From: an uncultured bacterium
GTDB taxonomy: Bacteria > Myxococcota_A > Polyangia > Polyangiales > Houyiibacteriaceae
Length of the DNA stretch: 64,000 bases
Assembly: GCA_938024995.1 (NCBI GenBank)
Contig: CALJDU010000049.1
Location: 1 to 64,000 of the forward strand
Direction of reading: 5' to 3'
Shown: piece by piece, positions 21,586 to 29,468 of the stretch
Numbering within the stretch: the first letter of the stretch is position 1
Layout: every line of letters starts with the position of its first letter
Notes under the pieces: generated by a model
Seen by the model: the letters and a program-made list of their open reading frames with translations, nothing else
Told to the model about the DNA's origin: nothing
Databases searched by the model: none
Program-made: the position numbers and the translations under genes

Positions 21586-22137
21586 TCAGGGATCGTTGTT
21601 CTGGCACTGCAGCCGCATGTCCATGTTGCAGCGGACGCGGATGGTATCGATGCCTCCTGGCGGCAACGGCCAGAGCAGGAACGGACGCTCTCCACGAGCG
21701 ATCTCCTCGCCGCGCCGGATGAACGAAACGCGCACCGCTGGATCGGTCACGCCGGTGTCATCCATTTGGTCGCCCTGGAGCGGAATGTCGATCTGGAACG
21801 TCGTCCCTGACGGCTCAGCGTTTCGATCCAGGTACACCTTGCCGATACGAAGCTGGAACTCTCCGGCCGCAGAGACCCGCGCCTCGACCCCTTCGTCCAC
21901 CGCCGTGGGCTCAAGCGGTCCAAAACGCTGACCCGCGGTCGCGCTTGGGATCAGCACGACCGTCATCTCGTCGACCGCGTTCTGAATCACCGGGTCACCG
22001 CCCATCGATCCATCTTCAGCGATGATGCGAAGCGTGTAGGCCTCGAGCGGATCTCCGCCGCACCCGAGCGCGCTCGCGCTGACCAGAAACGCACAAAGAA
22101 GCGGAACTACCGTTTTCATGATGCTCGTTTTCCTCAT
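21586..22137 (-). CDS. Lipoprotein of unknown function
   Basis: Protein of 183 aa. Signal peptide with lipobox ALGC followed by Gly-Gly-Asp. The mature part is mostly beta-type (YTLRIIAEDGSMGG..., FQLRIGKVYLD) with a single pair of Cys near the C-terminus (RCNMDMRLQC). No known domain was recognised. Its start overlaps the stop of the PEGA gene by four bases, so it is co-expressed with it. ATG at 22119 is an alternative start. Confidence 0.7.
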   Translation of the reverse strand: MRKTSIMKTVVPLLCAFLVSASALGCGGDPLEAYTLRIIAEDGSMGGDPVIQNAVDEMTVVLIPSATAGQRFGPLEPTAVDEGVEARVSAAGEFQLRIGKVYLDRNAEPSGTTFQIDIPLQGDQMDDTGVTDPAVRVSFIRRGEEIARGERPFLLWPLPPGGIDTIRVRCNMDMRLQCQNNDP

Positions 22138-23102
22138 GGAAGGATGGGAGGGACGTTGAAGCCTTGGGGATCGTCCGCGCCGCCCGCTGCGACACCCACC
22201 GCCACCGACGCGCCCACCAGGACCGCGCCCGCGGCTGCCCAGACGTACCAGCGCTTGTACCAGGGCTTGGGCCCCTCGGCTTGTTCGCGCGCCTCGTCCT
22301 CGAGGTCCGCGAGTCGCGCCATTTCTTCCTCGTCAGGCTGAAGATCTGCGTTCACCCGGACGCCGTCGAGCGTGACCTCGACCGAACGACTGTAAGGCTG
22401 GAAGCCCGCGCGGTTGACGCTGACGGTGTGTGAACCGGGCGGCACCTCGACCGGCGCGACCGGCGACTCGCCGACCATCTGACCGTCGACCGCGACCATC
22501 GCGCCATCGACGTTCACCGCCACCAAGATCGACCCACGCGCCGGGGGCGCGGGCAGCCCGGGAGCGAGCTGCGCGATCGTGTCTTGGAGGGCCGCGGCGG
22601 AGATGCCGTCGGCGGGCAGTTCCGTCGCGGCTGACGCGCGTGGATCACCGGTCACCGAATCGATGACCTCATAGCGAATGCTCACGGGCGCATCCGCGCT
22701 GGCGCGAGAGACGTTGACGAGCACGCCCGACGCGCCCCCCGCTGCGGCCACCTGCGCGCCACGGCACGCGGCTGCGCCTTCCTCTTGCTGCGCACAAGCC
22801 ATCGTCGCGGCGACCACCGCGCCGTCCGCGACGAGCCGAACGCCTCTGCCGCGGACGACCGTCCCGAGCTGCGTCGTCGTCGCCGTGAGCGTCGCGTTCG
22901 CGATCGCCTCGGTCAGGTTCGCGCCCGGAACCGGGATCACGACAACCGGCGCGGGACCATCCGGCGTGGCAGGCGCCGCGGGCGGCGCTGGTGCTACATC
23001 CGGTTGCTCAGGAGGCGGCGCTTCCACCTCGGCCGCGGGCTGCGCCGAAACGCTCGACGCGGCTCCCAGAGCCAGCGCGAAGAATAGGGTTCGTGCTTTC
23101 AT
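22134..23102 (-). CDS. PEGA-domain protein with C-terminal membrane anchor
   Basis: Protein of 322 aa. A cleavable signal peptide (SVSAQ) is followed by a Pro/Ala/Glu-rich linker. A central domain (about 60-180) resembles the myxobacterial partner of PEGA. The PEGA repeat itself is near 195-255 (GSILVAVNVDGAMVAVDGQMVGESPVAP, PPGSHTVSVNRAGFQPYS). A Glu-rich helix leads to a C-terminal transmembrane helix (WYVWAAAGAVLVGASVAVGVA). Likely an envelope-surface anchor. It is the first gene of the three-gene operon. Confidence 0.8.
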   Translation of the reverse strand: MKARTLFFALALGAASSVSAQPAAEVEAPPPEQPDVAPAPPAAPATPDGPAPVVVIPVPGANLTEAIANATLTATTTQLGTVVRGRGVRLVADGAVVAATMACAQQEEGAAACRGAQVAAAGGASGVLVNVSRASADAPVSIRYEVIDSVTGDPRASAATELPADGISAAALQDTIAQLAPGLPAPPARGSILVAVNVDGAMVAVDGQMVGESPVAPVEVPPGSHTVSVNRAGFQPYSRSVEVTLDGVRVNADLQPDEEEMARLADLEDEAREQAEGPKPWYKRWYVWAAAGAVLVGASVAVGVAAGGADDPQGFNVPPILP

Positions 23103-23184
23103 GCGGACGCGAGAATAGAGGACAGACCCGCGGAGCGGAAGCGTTTCGCGCCCCGCGGATCCCCTCGCTTCAGAGTCCCGTGAT

Positions 23185-24858
23185 CTAGCGCGAGAACTTG
23201 CGGTACTTGATCCGTCGCGGCACGTCCGCGTCGTCGCCGAGGCGCTTCTTGCGGTCCTTCGCGTACTCGCCGTAGCTGCCTTCGAAGAAGGTCACCTCGC
23301 TGTTGCCCTCGAACGCGAGGATGTGGGTGCAGATGCGATCGAGGTACCAGCGGTCATGGCTGATGATCAGACAGCAACCAGGGAACTCGAGGATCGCGGA
23401 CTCGAGCGAGCGCAGCGTCTCGACGTCGATGTCGTTGGTCGGCTCATCGAGCAACAGAACGTTACCGCCGGTCTTGAGGAGCTTCGCGAGATGAAGCCGG
23501 TTCCGCTCACCGCCGGAGAGCGCCTTCACCAGCTTCTGCTGATCGCTGCCCTTGAAGTTGAACCACCCGCAGTACGCGCGACTGCTGACGGTGCGACCGC
23601 CGATGTCGACCTCTTCGTGGCCACCGCTGATCTCCTGATAGACGGTCTTTTCGCCATCAAGATCCGAGCGCCCCTGGTCCACATAGCTGAGCGAGACGGT
23701 CTCGCCCACCGTGACGTTTCCGGAGTCAGGCGTGATCTCGCCGACCAGCATCTTGAAGAGCGTCGACTTACCCGCGCCGTTCGCGCCGACGATCCCGACG
23801 ATCGCGCCGGGCGGGATCGAGAAGCTCAGGTTCTCCATGAGCAGCTTGTCGCCGAACGCTTTGGTGACGCCTTCGACCTCGAAGACCTTTTGGCCGAGCC
23901 GCGGCCCAGGCGGGATCCGGATCTCGTTGGCGTCTCGCTTGGCCTTGCCGTGGTTCGCGACCAGCTGATCGAAGGCATTGATACGCGCCTTGCTCTTCGC
24001 TTGACGGGCCTTGGGTGACGAGCGGACCCACTCGAGCTCCGCCTTGATCTTCCGCTGCCGCGCCGACTCGGTCTTCTCTTCTTGCGCGAGGCGCTTCTGC
24101 TTCTCCTCGAGCCACTCCGAGTAGTTGCCTTCGAACGGCAACGCGGAGCCACGGTCGAGCTCCAAGATCCACTCGACGATGTCGTCGAGGAAGTAGCGGT
24201 CATGGGTCACCAAGATGACGCAGCCCGGGTAGTTCTTGAGGTGGCCCTGAAGCCACGCGACCGAAGCCGCGTCCAAGTGGTTGGTCGGCTCGTCGAGCAA
24301 GAGCAGGTCGGGCTTCTCGAGGAGCAAACGGCAGAGCGCGACGCGGCGCTTCTCACCGCCCGAGAGCGTCTTCGGATCGGCGTCGGGAGGCGGCAGGCGA
24401 AGCGCGTCCATCGCGAGCTCGATCGCGCTGTCGAGGTTCCAGGCGTCCGCGGCTTCGATCTGATCCTGAAGGCGCCCTTGTTTCTCGAGGAGCGCGTTCA
24501 TCTCATCGTCGCTCATCGGCTCCGCGAACTTCATGTTCAGGTCCTCGAACTCTTTCATGAGGTCGAGGATCGGCTTGACGGCTTCGTCGACCGCTTCCTT
24601 GACGGTCTTCGCGTCGCCGAGGTCTGGCTCCTGCGCGAGGTAGCCAACCTTCAGCCCAGGGCGCGTCCACGCCTCGCCGGTGAACTCTTTGTCGACGCCC
24701 GCCATGATCTTCAGAATCGTGGACTTACCGGTGCCGTTCACGCCGATGACGCCGATCTTCGCCTTCGGTAGGAACGAGAGATAGAGGTCTTCGATGACCT
24801 TCTTGTCGGGGGGGTGAACCTTGGTCACGCCCTTCATGGAGAACACGTAGTCGGCCAT
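23185..24858 (-). CDS. ettA: ABC-F ATPase, EttA-type translational throttle
   Basis: Cytoplasmic tandem ABC ATPase of 557 aa, the length of E. coli EttA (555). Two nucleotide-binding domains are visible: GVNGTGKS...LSGGEKRRVALCRLL...DEPTNHLD and GANGAGKS...LSGGERNRLHLAKLL...DEPTNDID, joined by a charged P-site tRNA interaction linker (about 240-310). No transmembrane part. EttA gates the first peptide-bond steps according to ADP/ATP ratio. I start at ATG 24858 (MADYVFSMKGV), which matches EttA N-termini; the longer frame to 24924 is not supported. Confidence 0.92.
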   Translation of the reverse strand: MADYVFSMKGVTKVHPPDKKVIEDLYLSFLPKAKIGVIGVNGTGKSTILKIMAGVDKEFTGEAWTRPGLKVGYLAQEPDLGDAKTVKEAVDEAVKPILDLMKEFEDLNMKFAEPMSDDEMNALLEKQGRLQDQIEAADAWNLDSAIELAMDALRLPPPDADPKTLSGGEKRRVALCRLLLEKPDLLLLDEPTNHLDAASVAWLQGHLKNYPGCVILVTHDRYFLDDIVEWILELDRGSALPFEGNYSEWLEEKQKRLAQEEKTESARQRKIKAELEWVRSSPKARQAKSKARINAFDQLVANHGKAKRDANEIRIPPGPRLGQKVFEVEGVTKAFGDKLLMENLSFSIPPGAIVGIVGANGAGKSTLFKMLVGEITPDSGNVTVGETVSLSYVDQGRSDLDGEKTVYQEISGGHEEVDIGGRTVSSRAYCGWFNFKGSDQQKLVKALSGGERNRLHLAKLLKTGGNVLLLDEPTNDIDVETLRSLESAILEFPGCCLIISHDRWYLDRICTHILAFEGNSEVTFFEGSYGEYAKDRKKRLGDDADVPRRIKYRKFSR

Positions 24859-24960
24859 GCGCCGCTTGTGCCACAGGACCGCACGTTTGGGTAGATGCGC
24901 CAGACGACAGAAGCCGCTCACCAACGAGGTGATGCGGCTTCAGGAAGGCGCGAACAAGCG

Positions 24961-26379
24961 CTAGAGGGTCTTGTCGCGATGGTCGGCCTCAGCCGTCGTT
25001 CGCTCACGCGCTTCGTGCATCAGGCGCCTCGGAAGCGCACGCGCCGCGTCGGCGACGTCGTGTTCAACCAGCTCTTCCGCGACGCTTCCTCCTTCGTGGA
25101 CCGCACCCGTGACCGCGGAGACCATGTCGCTCAGGACCGTCTCCGGGACCGACTCGCGCGCGTCACTCGCGCGCGTTTGGTACTGCTCTGCGATGCCGCT
25201 CGACGTCGTTCCCGCGGCCTCGCTCGCCGCGGTGACGCTCGCGTCGCCTCCTGCCGCCGCGGCTTCGATCGAGCCCCAAAGGAAGTGGCGAAGCATGCTG
25301 GTCCCTCCCGCGCTGACGGTGTCGAGGACCTGCTCCGCCAACCACATGCCGGCTTGGGTCACGTCGCCCTGCGTCTCCGCACGCGCTTCGAGTCGCGATA
25401 CCCCCAAAGCGAGAACCGAGTCGCCCTGGCCCACGAGAGCGCGACGCGCCGCGTGATGGTCAACGTCTCCACGCGCGATCGTCTTCAGCGCCGCCGCGTC
25501 GAACATCCGGAGCGAATCGAGGGGATCATTGTCATAGCTGCGGACCTGGTCCGCTTGGGCCTCCACGTGGTCCGCGATCTGCGACATCATCGTCGTCAAG
25601 GCGGACCGTCGCTCCGTGGGCGTTGTCGCTTGGCGATAGAGCTCCGCGTCGGCCCCGAGACGCTCAAAGCGACGCAGCGTCGCCAAGGTCTGCGCGACCG
25701 AACCCGACATTTGACGCTCCGCGCGAATCGCGAGGCCACGCGCGCCGTTCTGAACACCCTCTGCGAACTCACGCATACGATCGCTCGCCGCGTCCCGCGC
25801 TGAGAACGCCAGCGCGCTGACTGCGTTGTCCGCGAGATGGGAAACGACCTGGTCCATCTGCGCCGCGTTCAGGCCGGCCTCGCGCGCCACGGCTCGAACA
25901 TCGGTCACCGTCAGCGACGCCGCCAGGCTCGCGCGACGACCACGCGGAAGATGAGTCAACAGCTGTGCAGCGACTCGACCGATCGACGTGTCTCCTCGAC
26001 TCGAACGAAGCGTCCCTCGGAGGTCGCTCAAGAACTGACGCTTGCCCTGGCTCGAGCGAGCGTGCCGCGAACCGCTGGGGCGACGGCGCGCTCTTGGCGC
26101 CCCAACCCCGCGCTCGTGTGCCTGGCGAATCTCGCGCTCCAGCTCGCTGATCACGCGACCTAGACGCTCCGCCGCGGATCCATCCGCCGCGTGTGAGCCG
26201 CGTTGTACGACATCCAGCACTTGTTCCGCGGTCGCGAGCGACTGGGCGGTCGGACGATTACGCAAACGGTAGGCCGCCGTCGCTCCTGCGCTCGCGAGCC
26301 GTTCGCTGGCGCTTGTTTCGGTGGCCAACGTCAAGCCATGTGGGTTCGGGGCGCGCTGAATGTTCTGGGTTCTGGTCAC
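24961..26379 (-). CDS. Helical Ala/Arg-rich protein of unknown function
   Basis: A 472 aa protein I do not recognise. GTG 26379 is chosen because GGAG lies 8-9 bases upstream (aaaggagaaacgt). There is no signal peptide or membrane helix. Composition and spacing suggest nearly all-alpha structure, with an Arg-rich patch (RARRRPSGSRHARSSQGKR, about 115-135) that might bind nucleic acid or be disordered. The His pair in DVDHHAARR and the absence of Cys are noted only as observations. It lies between ettA and a divergent Cys-rich lipoprotein. Confidence 0.6.
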   Translation of the reverse strand: MTRTQNIQRAPNPHGLTLATETSASERLASAGATAAYRLRNRPTAQSLATAEQVLDVVQRGSHAADGSAAERLGRVISELEREIRQAHERGVGAPRARRRPSGSRHARSSQGKRQFLSDLRGTLRSSRGDTSIGRVAAQLLTHLPRGRRASLAASLTVTDVRAVAREAGLNAAQMDQVVSHLADNAVSALAFSARDAASDRMREFAEGVQNGARGLAIRAERQMSGSVAQTLATLRRFERLGADAELYRQATTPTERRSALTTMMSQIADHVEAQADQVRSYDNDPLDSLRMFDAAALKTIARGDVDHHAARRALVGQGDSVLALGVSRLEARAETQGDVTQAGMWLAEQVLDTVSAGGTSMLRHFLWGSIEAAAAGGDASVTAASEAAGTTSSGIAEQYQTRASDARESVPETVLSDMVSAVTGAVHEGGSVAEELVEHDVADAARALPRRLMHEARERTTAEADHRDKTL

Positions 26380-26479
26380 ACGTTTCTCCTTTGGGACCCA
26401 CTTCTCGACCCGCCTGGCAGACCGTTGCTTCCCGTGAACGACATGAACATCCGGCACAAACCCTGCACTCAAGCCCAGC

Positions 26480-27265
26480 ATGACCTCGCATCTGGCACAC
26501 CGTGGCGCGCTACTCGCGTTCGCGCTTTTCGCCCTTCCCGCGCTTACCGGCTGCTTCCTGTTTCACCGAACCGCGGAGGGCGATCCCCCGCCCCTTCCCA
26601 CGGACGCGGGCCCGCTCGATGGCGACGCGCGAACAGGTCCCTTCACTCGCTCGTGCCTCGCTCAAGACGTGCGCATCATTGAGTGCGACGCCTGCGCGGT
26701 TCAGTCCGCGTACTGGAACGGTTCCTATTGCGAGCTCGGGAGCTCCTGCGACTGCATCGGCGAGGACTGCGACGCGAGGTTCGACTCCATCCGCGAGTGC
26801 AACGACGCGATGGCGCCCTGTCTCGATGAGCTGTGCGCCTCCACCGGCGGAACCCCCGAAATCGGATGCGGTCACTCTTTGTGCGGCGAGCGCAACGAAG
26901 ACCCGTGCCTCGTCGCTGCCCCTGTCTGTCGGTGCCCGGCGGACTCGAACTTCCTCCCGACGTACGGCTGCGTACGCGATCCCGTGTGCGGCGCCGCGCC
27001 CGTTGAGCCTCGCGCGCTGTGCGAAGCTTCGGGTGGAGCGTGGGGCCCGACCTGCTGTCCTTCTCGGTGCGGAGAACCGTGCGGTGACGACTGCGTCGAC
27101 AACGCCTGCACCTGTGGTCGCTTCGAGGTGTTCTCCGAGCGTGTCGGATGTATTCGCGTGGACGCCTGCGCGAGCAACGGCGATCCCTGTGACCGCACTG
27201 AAGACTGTCCGCTCTCGATGACCTGCTCAGAGGGCGTCTGCTCGACGCTGGCCTGCGCCGAGTAG
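26480..27265 (+). CDS. Cys-rich lipoprotein
   Basis: Protein of 261 aa. Lipoprotein signal with lipobox LTGC. The mature protein has over 30 Cys in short motifs (ECDAC, SCDC, CCPSRCGEPCGDDC, CTC), as in disulfide-rich myxobacterial surface lipoproteins. No enzymatic motif is seen. ATG 26480 precedes the signal directly. It converges with the aldehyde dehydrogenase gene, 8 bases between stops. Confidence 0.8.
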   Translation: MTSHLAHRGALLAFALFALPALTGCFLFHRTAEGDPPPLPTDAGPLDGDARTGPFTRSCLAQDVRIIECDACAVQSAYWNGSYCELGSSCDCIGEDCDARFDSIRECNDAMAPCLDELCASTGGTPEIGCGHSLCGERNEDPCLVAAPVCRCPADSNFLPTYGCVRDPVCGAAPVEPRALCEASGGAWGPTCCPSRCGEPCGDDCVDNACTCGRFEVFSERVGCIRVDACASNGDPCDRTEDCPLSMTCSEGVCSTLACAE

Positions 27266-27273
27266 CCGACCGC

Positions 27274-28848
27274 TCAGCGAGACTTCTTCAGCGCCTTCTT
27301 GTGCGCGAGCATTCCCTTCACCGCGGCGAGCGCGCCCTTCACGCGTTCGCCGATCGAGCGCCCGTGAAGCGCCTTCGCGAATCCGGAGACGAGACCCTCG
27401 ATGTGCGCGGTGTACGGCATCCACAAGTCGTCCGCGTTGTCGGGACAGGTCATGACGCTCTTGGGCTCTGTGTAGAAGAAGAATCCGTCTTCACCTTGCG
27501 CGCGTCCGACCCCCGAGTCGCCCGGTCCACCAAAGGGAAGCGTGATGTTGCCGCCGCTCTGCACCGCGTTGTTGATCATCACCGAGCCCGCGCGGATCTG
27601 TCGCGCGAGCCGCTCCCCTGCGCGCCGGTCCTTGGTCCAGACGCTCGCGCCGAGACCGTACGGTGACTCGTTCGCCAAGCGGACCGCTTCTTCGTCGCTG
27701 TCGACGACCATGATCGGGAGGAAGGGCCCGAAGGTCTCCTCGCGCATGATCTCCATCTCGTGCGTCACGCCTGTGAGCAGCGTGGCCGGCCAGAACTTGC
27801 CGCCGTTCTTCTCGATGAGCGCGCCGCCGGTGAGCAGCTTGGCGCCCTTGTCGATCGCGTCCTGCGTGTGCGCCTCATACATCTTAATCTGCGGAGCGAA
27901 AGTGACGCCGCCCATCTCGCGAACCTCACCGTCGTAGCGGAGCGCGTTGGCCTTCTTCTCAAGCGCGGGGACCAAGCGATCGACGACCGCGCGATGCACG
28001 TAGATCCGCTCGATACCGTTGCAGACCTGCCCGCTGTTGAAACACGTGCCGTTGATGAGGCCCTTGGCGGTCTGCTCAATGTCAGCGTCTTCGCGAACGA
28101 TGGCGGCGTCGTTTCCGCCAAGCTCCAAGAGCACCGGCGTGAGCGTGGCGGCCGCGGCGCGCATGACGGCGCGACCCGTGTTGGGGCTTCCGACGAAACA
28201 GATCGCGTCCGCCGCTTCGACCAACGCCTGACCCACCTCCGCGTAGCCATGGACCATCTGGACCAACCCGTCGGGCACGCCGGCTTCACGGTACAGCTTC
28301 GCGATGAGCTCACCGATAAGCGGGTTCTGTTCGCTCGGCTTCTGCACGCAGGCGTTGCCGGCGGCGAGCGCGGGGATCATGTGCTTCACGCCGAGCTCGA
28401 ACGGCATGTTCCACGGCATGATGAAACCCGCGACCCCGATCGGCTCGTAGTGGATGACCGACTTCGCGCCGAAGAAGAACGTGCTGCTGACCTTCTTGCC
28501 CTTGGCGAGCTTTTTCGCTTGCTTGGTGTAGAGGTCGACCGCGGCGCTTGAGGGGAGCGTCAATCCGATGACCTCGCAGCGCGGCTTGCCGTTCTCCTTT
28601 GAGACCAGCTCGGCGATCTCGTCGTGATGATCGATCATCACGCCCTTGAGCCGCTTGAGGATCTGGTTGCGTTTCGTGACGCCCATCTCCCACCAGACCT
28701 GCTGCGCCTCGCGCGCCTTCGCGACGATGGCCCGAACCTGGTCCGGCGTGTGGACGCTGACCTCCCCGAGCTTTTCGCCGGTGGCGGGATCGAACGACTC
28801 CAGCGAACGAAGAGAGGTCACGGGATCGATGTTCTTGGCGGCAGTCAT
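27274..28848 (-). CDS. NAD(P)-dependent aldehyde dehydrogenase family protein
   Basis: Protein of 524 aa that oxidises aldehydes to carboxylates; substrate unknown. Family signatures: GFIMPWNMPFELG (cofactor site), KPSEQNPL, FVGSPNTGR, catalytic-base LELGGNDAAIV (Glu near 243), NSGQVCNGIER (nucleophile Cys near 276) and EETFGPFLPI. A Lys-rich C-terminal extension of about 40 residues goes beyond the usual end. I use ATG 28848; the longer frame would run through two palindromic operator sites (28869-28905), so the shorter start is favoured. A TetR-type repressor probably controls it. Confidence 0.9.
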   Translation of the reverse strand: MTAAKNIDPVTSLRSLESFDPATGEKLGEVSVHTPDQVRAIVAKAREAQQVWWEMGVTKRNQILKRLKGVMIDHHDEIAELVSKENGKPRCEVIGLTLPSSAAVDLYTKQAKKLAKGKKVSSTFFFGAKSVIHYEPIGVAGFIMPWNMPFELGVKHMIPALAAGNACVQKPSEQNPLIGELIAKLYREAGVPDGLVQMVHGYAEVGQALVEAADAICFVGSPNTGRAVMRAAAATLTPVLLELGGNDAAIVREDADIEQTAKGLINGTCFNSGQVCNGIERIYVHRAVVDRLVPALEKKANALRYDGEVREMGGVTFAPQIKMYEAHTQDAIDKGAKLLTGGALIEKNGGKFWPATLLTGVTHEMEIMREETFGPFLPIMVVDSDEEAVRLANESPYGLGASVWTKDRRAGERLARQIRAGSVMINNAVQSGGNITLPFGGPGDSGVGRAQGEDGFFFYTEPKSVMTCPDNADDLWMPYTAHIEGLVSGFAKALHGRSIGERVKGALAAVKGMLAHKKALKKSR

Positions 28849-28868
28849 AAGCAGGGTGTAGCGCAAAC

Positions 28869-28905
28869 GTGAACGACGTTCACGATTTTTGTGAACGTCG
28901 TTCAC
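28869..28905 (-). promoter_or_regulatory. Double TetR-type operator upstream of the aldehyde dehydrogenase
   Basis: Two perfect 15 bp palindromes, GTGAACGACGTTCAC (28869-28883) and GTGAACGTCGTTCAC (28891-28905), are 22 bp apart centre to centre and are reverse complements of each other. They end 20 bases upstream of the start codon. The shape (GAACG-N-CGTTC) is typical of TetR-family repressor sites. No TetR gene is in the window next to it. Confidence 0.8.
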
Positions 28906-28931
28906 CTAGCCGTGAGAATGCTCACTCATGG

Positions 28932-29468
28932 TTACGAGTCGAATTGAATCTCCGCGCCGCACTGGAGCATTCGCTGACCCATGTACGGGTTCGAAATGCC
29001 CTCCGTGCGCTGAACCCAGTTGCCGTAGTCCTGCGCCATCGGGCAGTGGAAAAGATGAAAGCCGCGCTGCAGCGAAGGGGCGGCGCGCATCAGCGCGACC
29101 AGGTGTCGCGAGATGTCTCCGAAGCTCTCGCGGAGCGCTTCGGGGTCTGACGTCGACATGCTCGCGAGCGCGGTCGCCTGCGTGGCCATTCCTTCGAGGT
29201 GCGCTTTGAGCGCTTCGGGGACGAGCGGCTTCGCCGCGGTCGACGCGGTCGCGATGAGGGTCGCCGACTCGGCGAACGCAACGCGGTCCTCCACGAGCTC
29301 AGATCGAATGTGCTCATACGCCGAGAGCGCGCGATCGATCTGCGTCTTCGCGTCCGCCGAGATCGTCACCGCCGGGGTCGCGGCCGCAGGCTCGTTTGCC
29401 GCGGCCGTCTCGCCTTTGCATCCGACCATCAGAACACTCAGTCCCACTATTACGAGTACTCGCATCAC
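28932..29468 (-). CDS. DUF3347 lipoprotein of the metal efflux operon
   Basis: Protein of 178 aa. Signal with lipobox MVGC, Ala-rich linker, then a helical domain of the DUF3347 type (about 40-170). It ends in FHCPMAQDYGNWVQ and NPYMGQRMLQCG, the conserved Cys-Pro-Met and Cys-Gly metal-linked motifs. The family accompanies CusABC-like systems and is thought to handle copper or related metals. Its start overlaps the stop of the CusA-like gene, so it is the last operon member. The same domain is present in the CusB-like protein. Confidence 0.85.
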   Translation of the reverse strand: MMRVLVIVGLSVLMVGCKGETAAANEPAAATPAVTISADAKTQIDRALSAYEHIRSELVEDRVAFAESATLIATASTAAKPLVPEALKAHLEGMATQATALASMSTSDPEALRESFGDISRHLVALMRAAPSLQRGFHLFHCPMAQDYGNWVQRTEGISNPYMGQRMLQCGAEIQFDS

